A stretch of DNA of 64,000 bases from Gordionus sp. m RMFG-2023. Lineage: Eukaryota; Nematomorpha; Gordioida; Chordodea; Parachordodidae. Position numbers and translations under genes: made by a program. This document shows, one piece after another, positions 56,048 to 64,000 of the stretch (position 1 is the first letter of the stretch; each line of letters starts with the position of its first letter). The notes under the pieces were generated by a model. The model ran no database searches, was not told the DNA's origin, and saw nothing but the letters and a program-made list of their open reading frames with translations. The stretch is taken from the NCBI RefSeq assembly GCF_954871325.1, contig NC_088776.1:42302569-42366568 (forward strand). The letters run 5' to 3'.

Positions 56048-58240
56048 CAGGGTTGCCATGTCTCCCCCTATCAGCGGGAGACTCCCGAAATTTTTTAGTT
56101 TACACGCAGACAGCTCTCTCCCGCAAAACTACCGCAATCTCCCGCAATTTTTTTTTAGTATTTTAACGTTTTTAACATATAAATAATAATTTTTAGAGAC
56201 ATTAATTGATTATTTTTATATTTTTAAAATAAATTTTAAATATTTATTCGAAAAACATGTCTAGTTTGTAAATTTCTTTCTATCCTGTTTTATTTTTATC
56301 CAATAATAAATCTTGCATTCATATAAGACAGTACATGGGGGTATATCTACATCGATTGCAATACAAAAATATTCTCAAAAATAATAAATAATACAGATGC
56401 AACTACATTTGCGGAAATCGTATACATCTATCATGTAGTTCAACATTCATAGAGCTATATCATCACAATGTGGGTCGAATCTATTTCTCATGATATTTAA
56501 CGACTCCAATATAAGTGCAAACCTTACTTATGGCAAAACAAAAATGAGCAAGGCTATCACAAGTGTTTTAGTACCTGAATCCTAGAGGTCAATTCTAGAC
56601 GATTTGAAAGACGGGCATCCATATGCAATTCTAACAGATGCAATTAATAAGGGAAATATTAAAACATTTCCCTCGATCCTTCGTCGTTTCAACAAGAATA
56701 AGAACATTTCAATAAAACTGTTAAAATTTTTTCCTTGGATATTAAAAAATCCAACAATGTAGCTAGCCACATTAAATATAGCTGATTCAGGGTTACCAAT
56801 GATTTGCATTATCAGCTTTCTGCGCTTAATGCTCTGTAAATTTTGGCAAAAACCAAAGTTACCGAATTGAGGCAGCACAATAATGAATTAATACCAATTG
56901 GCTGTATATGCCATATACTACATAATTCTTGCAAGAAGGCAATGAATATACTATCTGAGGATGACGAAAAATTGTGATGAAATGTTTTAACGAATTAAAT
57001 TTATCAACTAAAAGAGTTAATGAATTAAAAACTTGGAATGGTGTGAATTGTTGCGATATATACCTATCAGGTGGTTGTCATTAATACCTGCCATCGATAG
57101 AATTTTAAAATTTTACAAACCTTAAAAAAAATACTTCTTAAATAGAGATTTTAAAGCTGTCCTAAAATTTTGAAAAATTTTTTCGAGTATGAAATGGCAG
57201 AAGCATATTTGGGATTCGTTTCACATGTAGGAAATCTACTTATTGCAATTAATATTCCTTTGCAATCAGAATACTCTTTTTAAAAAAGATTCACAAAATC
57301 ATGCTACAGCTCTGTTCATCTCTACAGTTAAAAATTGATAATAAATTTTATGGCGCTATTGCTAAAATTATATTAAAATGTTCAAATAATACTCTAATTA
57401 ATACATTTTTAAATGAAGCAGATATTTTTATTAAGACAATTTTAGAATATTTACAATCAAAATTTGATTTTAATAACTCTATTTACATATGTATAAATAT
57501 AATGACCTTGGAACAGAAACCATCAATTGATGGTTTTTATAATTTAATAAATATATTAAAAATACCGAAATTGATATCTTGTTTGAGGAGATTGTAATTC
57601 TATTTTTTATGATTCGCCAAAATACTTAAAGTTAGATAGTCTAAAAGCAGAGGAGAAATGGGTAGAATTTTTTCGTAATAACGATAAACCCCATGCTTGG
57701 GAAAAAATATGCGAGTATGTCTTCTCCTTACCTCATTCTGATGCGCATTTTAAGCCTGATGAGGACTGCCTGGAAAAAAGAGAGAAATCGGATTGCTTTA
57801 ACAACATTAGAGGGCGAGCAAATATATAATATGTCATGCCAGGAATTTTATAAATATCTCAATAACCTCTCAACACTAACACTTAAGCGCAAGGCAGTAT
57901 TTAATTTTATATACATATTTTTAATATAAGAAAAATTATCAAAAATACTCATTTGTATTTTTAGATTTAAAAAACGAGTCCAGGGGTTTTTCTAAAATTT
58001 GTATTCTTTATTTCAAAAAAAATTATCAATGGAAGTCGTTTTTATGGTTGAACTAAGGCATCTTTGTTTTCTATCTCAATCATTAGTGTCTACGACAAAG
58101 AATTATTGTACCAGAGATAGAGTTTTAATCAACATGGTAGATGAGGATTATCAACCAACATTGGCTGAACTGTATCAATTATAAAATCGAAAATAACTTT
58201 ATCAGCCAGTTTCAAAGAAATATTGGCATGTGCAATATTA
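56048..58240 (+). mobile_element. hAT-superfamily transposon remnant
   Basis: The left end CAGGGTTGCCATGTCTCCCC, followed by CTCCCGCAAT/GGGAGACTCCCG words, is a typical hAT terminus with subterminal repeats. Inside, transposase pieces occur in order: CELLRYIPIRWLSLIPAIDR (about 57045-57110), an open stretch 57301-57597, then KAEEKWVEFFRNNDKPHAWEK, FSLPHSDAHF, and after a frameshift LSLMRTAWKKERNRIALTTL (57740-57800). These match the TRWLSL and ERVFSLM regions of hAT transposases. The right terminus was not located. It is heavily broken. Confidence 0.75.
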
Positions 58241-59189
58241 TTAATTAATTTGGCCTTTTTGGATGTAGCCTCCCCTATATTAAAATTATATTTGTGGATA
58301 TATATTTTTACAGTTTAAACAAATAAATTTGTAGCCACTTTTTGTTTTTACATTAATTTGAAATATTTTCAAATTTTGGAACTGGAAAATTGGTATTATT
58401 GTGTTGATTAGTCTTATTTGAATATTATTTATTTTTTAAAATATATTAACGTTATATCATTTGAATATCTTATATTATTTAAGTTGATTGTTTAATATTT
58501 TTCAATTAACTTTTATATATATATACTGATATATTTTTAGTTCTTTTAGACATAGAATAATAATAAAATATTTTAAAAAATAATTAATTTGAATAGCTTT
58601 TTTCATGGTGCCGCGGTTACGGTGGTACGTTTTTTGTTTTTCTTTTTTTAAAAAAAATAAGTATATAATAAAAGTTTAAAAAATTAAAATATATCCTTAC
58701 CTTGATCTTTTGTAAAAATAAAAGTAAAGGAATTACTTATCAAATTCGTCGTTCGATATTGGAGATGATAAAAGGACAAATAAAATTTTTTGACTTTTCT
58801 TTTCGATAGTCAATTTTATTCAAATTTACAAAATTATAAAAGGGTATAGAAAATTTTCCCTATATTACGTTATTAAATAAAAATTTACGCGATGCTTAAC
58901 AGACAGTCTATAGAATATTAATAAAAATTTTTTAATTTTCCTTCATAACTTAAAGAATTAGAATTAAATTTTTCACAGACAAATTATATTGAAACTTAGT
59001 GGACTAAAACCTCTTTACGAATTTGAATTAAAATTTTTATAGACAAACTATTGAAACTTAGTGGACCACATTCTCTTGATTAAAATTATAAATTTTAGAC
59101 AACTTAAATTTGATTTTAATGGACTACAATGTTTTGCTTTTACGATTTTAAAAATTGAAAGTTTACTTTATTTAAATAAAATTTTATCA

Positions 59190-60310
59190 TGGACGAAAAA
59201 TTAACTCTTACACACACTCAATATGTTCCTAAATTTCCCGTGTTATAAGGGAAATTGTCGGAAACTTACATTAACTTAATTGAAACTTATTTTGAAGGAC
59301 ATATTGGGCCAGACTCATCTAAAGTTAGGACACTACTATGTGGCTTATCAATTGAGATTGTAGACCAAGTTACGTCGATATGTTCTAAAGCACAGTTAAA
59401 AGACTTTAATATTGTTTTTGGTAAATTGAAACTAATAATTCCAAGTGAGGACATGAATGTTAATATAAAAAACTTTAACTTAGCGGTACAGGGTGCCGAT
59501 GAGTCCTTCCATACTTTTTATTTTAGGATTTCAAAACTTCATAAAAAATGCGATTTTGATAATGATACGAGAATGATTGAGAAATTAATAACTTGTTCTT
59601 TAAATGATAATATCAGAAGGAAGTTAAATAAACATAAGCACGAAGGCTTAGATAAGATGATGAAATTAGGAGTTGAGTTAGATGGCAGCAATATTAAGCC
59701 GGAGATTAGCGATACAAATTATATAGATAAAAACGAAAATTTTATAAAAAATGATTCTAAAACTTTTAATAGTAAGGGGAATCTTAATAATTTTAGGCCA
59801 AGTGATATAAATAGCAGAAACTACCAAAACAGTAATTTCCGAAATAACGAGGGTCACTCTAGAAATTTTAGTAATAATCAATCTTCAAACAACTACAATT
59901 CAAACAATTTTGGTAGGAACAACGCTCGGCCAGATTTTAACTATAATTCAAACAATTATGGTAGGAACAACGCTCGGCAAGATTTTAACCATAATTCAAA
60001 CAATTTCGGTAGGAATAACACTCGGCAAGATTACAATAACAATTCAAACAATTATGGTAGAGGTACTTGGCAAAACAACAACAATTCAAACTATTACGGA
60101 AGAAACTCCATGTGACACAATAACAATAATGCAAACAATTATGATAGAAACAATGCCTGGCAAAACAACAACAATTCAAACTATAACGGAAGAAACTTCA
60201 GGTGGCACGATAATAGCAATTCAAGCAATTATGATAGAAATAATGCCTGACATAACAATAATAGAGATGGTGGAAACAATACATGGAAAAACTATAATCT
60301 AAGAAAACAA
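59190..60310 (+). pseudogene. Gag region of the Gypsy fossil
   Basis: Capsid-like N-terminal part (YINLIETYFEGHIGPDSSKV, then a retrotransposon gag-type helical region). It is followed by an Asn-rich tail built from 48-bp units (NNYGRNNARQDFN type), here in the place where many relatives carry zinc knuckles. The tail of the left-edge copy has the same composition. Part of a fossil element. Confidence 0.8.
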
Positions 60311-60355
60311 ATACAATATCATGATCAGAGCCAAAGTAATAGCAACAATTGCAAT

Positions 60356-62130
60356 ATGAATATTGAAGAGATTGTGGAAAATAAAAATGATGTTATACAA
60401 AATAATAATGATAGTGATTTTAATATCAACAATTTAACAGAGCATAAACTCAATGACAATGCATTTATGACTTCCTTAAAAATAAACGATGTTACCGTTA
60501 CAATGCAAGTCGATACTGGATCTAAATTCACAATTATACCTCATGATATGGCTAAACAAATAGGTATTAAAGATCTTAAAAAGTCCACTCTACAACTCAC
60601 AGCTTATGATGGAAACTTAATTAAAATTATTGGCGTCACTCAAGTTAAAGTAACCTACGAAGGTATCACCAAACACTTGCAAGCCGTGGTCGTTAAATCT
60701 AATAAAAATGCGTTATTGGGACGTATCTCGATTAATGCCTTTAGTAATATTTTGAACAAATTTATAGCAAACATTGATACCAACTATGAAGATGAAATAA
60801 AGAAATTAATAAAAGATTGCGAATCTAAACTGACTAAAAAACCGATCAACAAAGGGAATGTCAAGATATATCTACCTAATGACGCCAAACCGAAAATTAT
60901 ACCACCTAGACGGTTACCTTATTAGATAGATGCTGTTACTAGAGAACTTACGAGATGGATAGGAGATGGAGTCATTGAGCCGGTAACAGATGTCCGATGG
61001 GCAAGTCCGATAACCGCTGTCTACAAGAATAATGGGAGCGTTAGGGTTTGCGCCGACTTCAAAGACACTGTCAACCCAGCCCTTGAGGACTTCAGATACC
61101 CACTTCCAAGAATAAATGATATTATCGCTAAGCTCAAGGAAGGGAAAAAGTTCACCAAGATAGATTTTAAGGATGCGTTCCTACAAATTCCCATCGACGA
61201 AACCTGCAGAGACATATTAACTATATCTACACACAGGGGGTACTACCGGTTTACCAGACTTCCTTTTGGGTTAAAGACTTCATCTGCGATTTTTCAATAT
61301 GGATAATATTTTTGGTGACATGAAAGATGTCGTATTTTATATTGATGATCTACTAATAACGGGAAGTAGTGACGAAGTTTATTTCAACAACATAAAGAAG
61401 GTTTTTGAAAGAATACTATCTCATGGCTTAGTGCCTAATTTTGCAAAAAGCTTATTTTTCAAAAAAAGTCTAAGGTTCTTAGGACACGACATCGACGCCA
61501 ATGGGATCCACGCCAACCATGACAAGATCGAGGCGATCGTTAAAATGCCGCAACCAAAATCAGCCGCGGAATTGTCAACGTTTCTAGGTATGGCCGGTTA
61601 CTACAGAAAATTTTTGAACAACTTCGCTGAAATAGCGGATTCTTTATACAAGATTGTTAACAAAGAAAAATGGGAGTGGAATTTAGAACACTCCAAAAGT
61701 TTTAATGATCTAAAGACATTGATTAGTCTTCCTCCAGCTTTGACGTACTTTAATCCTGAATTACCCATCGGAATTGCGACTGATGCATCTAAAAGAGGTT
61801 TAGGAGCTGTTTTATTTCACACCGAAAAAGATGGCAAAGAAAAGCCAATAGCTTTTGCCTCGAGAACGTTAGCAAAGTCCGAGATAAATTACCAACATTG
61901 AGCGTGAAGCTCTGGCCATTATGTTTGCTATCAAGAGATTTCAAGAATACTTGATAGGGACTAAGTTCACTATTGTAACGGATCACAAGCCGCTAATCCA
62001 TATTTTCACCAAAGGGCTCAAAGATAATAGCACCATGTCATTAAGGTTACAGAAGTAGAGTATAATTTTGGGGCCTTACGACTTTAACATCAGGCAAATA
62101 CAATGTTGTTCCCGATTGCCTCTCAAGACT
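60356..62130 (+). pseudogene. Protease, reverse transcriptase and RNase H region of the Gypsy fossil
   Basis: Retropepsin signature VDTGSKFTIIPHDMA, then RT palm segments (VCADFKDTVNPAL, KIDFKDAFLQIPI, RLPFGLKTSSAIF, FYIDDLLITG) and connection/RNase H segments (FLGMAGYYRKFL, IATDASKRGLGAVL). Order is standard for Ty3/Gypsy pol. Part of a fossil element. Confidence 0.88.
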
Positions 62131-62254
62131 ACCACAAGTAATTGATGATGACGTTATTGATGATATCGCGATTATAAATGACTTTGGCGATATACCTCTG
62201 AGTTTTAACCAAATACGCGATCAAACTTCTAAAGATTCTGAACTATCTCAAGTT

Positions 62255-63349
62255 ATGAATGACATAAGAAATAATGTGCCTATCCAAAATAAAATTTATG
62301 AAAATATTGAATACGAACTAAGTATCATTAAAGATTGTCTGTACAAAAGCGACAAAATTATAATTCCATCAAGTCTGAGAAAGAACATACTGAAGGCGTT
62401 ACACGAAGGTCATTTGGGAGCAGGTAAAATTAAATCCTTAGCCAAAGATCGTATGTGGTGGTCTGGTATGGTCAACGACATTGATTTGGAAGTAAAAAGT
62501 TGCGATGATTGTAATATTTATCATGACAATCCAAAGAAAATACAAAATCCATGGGTAGCAGCAACTAAACCATTTGAAAGGATACACATAGATTATGCGG
62601 GTCCATTTTTTACAAAGAATTGGTTGATAATCGTTGATGCTTACAGTAAATTTCCGGTTATAGTTTCGGTAAATAGTATTACGACTGAATTCACGTTAAA
62701 GGAAATTTATAAAACTATTTCACTATTTGGTATACCTGAAACCATTGTTACAGATAATGGTACCAATTTCACGAGCAAAGATTTTGAAAAATTTTGCAGC
62801 AATTATGGTATAAAACATGTACTAACGTCGGCCTACCATCAGCAATCTAATGGACAAGCTGAACGTATGGTGAGAACATTTAAAGCTCACATGAAAAGAA
62901 ACATAAAGATTGACTTAGAAACTGCGCTGGATGGATTTTTGTTCAACTATAGAAACACGCCGAATGACACTACGGGAGTTACACCGTCCAAGAGAATGTT
63001 TAACCGCGACATTAGAATAAAGTGGGATTTATTAAAACCTTTGGAGGATAAAGTTGATGAAGTCAACATATCGTTACCACGAAATCGAACTTTTAATAGA
63101 GGAAACTATGTTTGGTATAAGAAACAGGGTGATGATACGTGGTGCAAAGGCAGCATCAAGCTTAAAGAGAGTAACACCATGTTCCAAGTTTATGCTGATA
63201 AAGGGATAGTAAGAAGGCATCTTGATCAGTTAAGGAAAAGAGAATGTTTTAACAGTTTAAAATATTATGAAATTGACCCTAAGAATTTCTCTAAGGGGGA
63301 AGTGTGGACACGAAGAATGAGATTAAGATACCAATTACTAGATCGATAA
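62255..63349 (+). pseudogene. Integrase region of the Gypsy fossil
   Basis: HHCC domain (HEGHLGAGKIKSLA ... MWWSGM ... CDDC), core (HIDYAGPF, IIVDAYSKFPVI, IVTDNGTNFTSKDF, SAYHQQSNGQAERMVRTFKA) and a C-terminal GxxVWYK-type domain. It ends in the purine tract next to the 3' LTR, as in relatives. Part of a fossil element. Confidence 0.9.
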
Positions 63350-64000
63350 GAATTAAAAATAAACCTGATTACTTAAAAGATTACGTGCTTAAAATTTAAA
63401 AATTAAACGCTTATAAAATATGAAACGCTAAAAAATGTAAAACGCAAAAAATATAAAACGCTAAAAATATAAAACGCATAAAACGCTAAAAGTATAAAAC
63501 GCTATGATTAACTTAACACCTAAAAAATAATATAATAATCATTATGATTTATCATTCCTTATTCTGGATTAAAATTTTATTCTTATTCCATAAATTATCA
63601 TTCCTTATTACATATTTTATTGTTCCGAAATTCAAAATTTTATTCGTGCATATTATTCATATATTTGATCAACTATTCCAAATTACATATTCCGATTTAT
63701 TCCAAATTCCAATATTCGACTGGATTAATTATGAAACATGATAATAACAATTTTGAGAAATGTGAACAACATACGATAAGGATATCAAGCCAACGATAAC
63801 GTTCAACGATTTTATCAGACCTACGCGATTGATTCAAGCCTACAAAAAAAGTACAAACTCACGCAACTCTAATAAACGATTTTATCAAACCTACGTGATA
63901 GAATCAAGCCTACGAGAACATTTGAGACTTATGCGCTAACCAAGAAGAAACCGAGTACAATCGAAACGGGAAAAACTTCTAGGACAACAAGCTCTCCATG
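63303..64000 (+). repeat. Putative 3' LTR start of the Gypsy fossil, cut by window end
   Basis: It begins TGTGGACACG right after a purine tract. It contains a run of short AAAACGC-TAAAAATATA-type tandem repeats (about 63400-63505) and later a repeated GATTTTATCA-ACCTACG segment (about 63808-63900). Assignment as LTR rests on position only. Confidence 0.5.

Larger units (their letters stand above)
58606..64000 (+). mobile_element. Ty3/Gypsy LTR retrotransposon fossil, nearly full coding region
   Basis: Order: candidate primer site (TGGTGCC at 58606), leader, gag (59190-60115), protease (about 60470-60750), reverse transcriptase and RNase H (about 60930-62120), integrase (to 63349), purine-rich tract (AAGGGGGAAG, about 63293-63302) and the start of the 3' LTR (TGTGGACACG, 63303), which runs off the window. 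It is the same family as the minus-strand copy at 1-2864. It has only a few breaks and looks the youngest of the Gypsy copies here. No 5' LTR matching the visible 3' LTR start was recognised upstream of 58606, so age from LTR divergence cannot be given. Confidence 0.88.

Overview
This is a nuclear stretch from a very AT-rich eukaryote, almost certainly an animal. It carries a spliced metazoan-type mitochondrial ribosomal protein S31 gene, a mevalonate diphosphate decarboxylase split by an intron, and two secreted carnosinase-like dipeptidases, all set in dense transposon debris. Several introns can be resolved by reading across the junctions. Two fall at 41-44 bp in host genes, one at 43 bp in a hAT transposase, and one probable host intron at 44 bp; others are 105 bp and about 2.07 kb. 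Small introns plus high AT content would fit a fast-evolving or parasitic animal lineage, but I cannot name the species.

Layout. 1-2.87 kb: minus-strand Ty3/Gypsy fossil cut by the window edge. 3.85-4.73 kb: hAT-like remnant. 5.8-6.74 kb: MRPS31, minus strand. 6.97-12.26 kb: nested transposon cluster with two head-to-head copies of one LINE family, one of them split by a 1.96-kb fold-back element, possibly all inside an older element with 8-bp target repeats. 12.44-12.85 kb: unrecognised spliced host gene. 13.5-17.57 kb: second Ty3/Gypsy fossil with a hAT element and a MITE inserted, both with target duplications. 18.02-21.54 kb: mevalonate diphosphate decarboxylase, minus strand, two recognised exons, with a MITE in the intron. 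21.84-25.08 kb: poly-G hAT family with another hAT (perfect 8-bp target duplication) inside it. 25.4-31.7 kb: MITE fragments, a fold-back MITE, a repeat related to a Helitron tail, and a second poly-G hAT copy. 31.95-33.34 kb: a ~127-bp satellite of about 11 units. 34.2-38.19 kb: a 61-bp tandem repeat, a Gypsy integrase fossil, and a Helitron remnant with a textbook 3' terminus. 39.06-50.4 kb: two dipeptidase paralogues in a decayed segmental duplication, with a possible small acidic-protein gene and a CCCGG-rich MITE between them. 52.6-55.6 kb: an R2-like LINE with a restriction-like endonuclease, minus strand. 56.05-58.2 kb: a hAT remnant. 58.6-64 kb: a fairly complete Ty3/Gypsy copy of the same family as the one at the left edge.

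Host genes work in unrelated processes: mitochondrial translation, isoprenoid synthesis and extracellular or secretory-pathway dipeptide hydrolysis. No operon-like logic is expected. No tRNA, rRNA or CRISPR was found.
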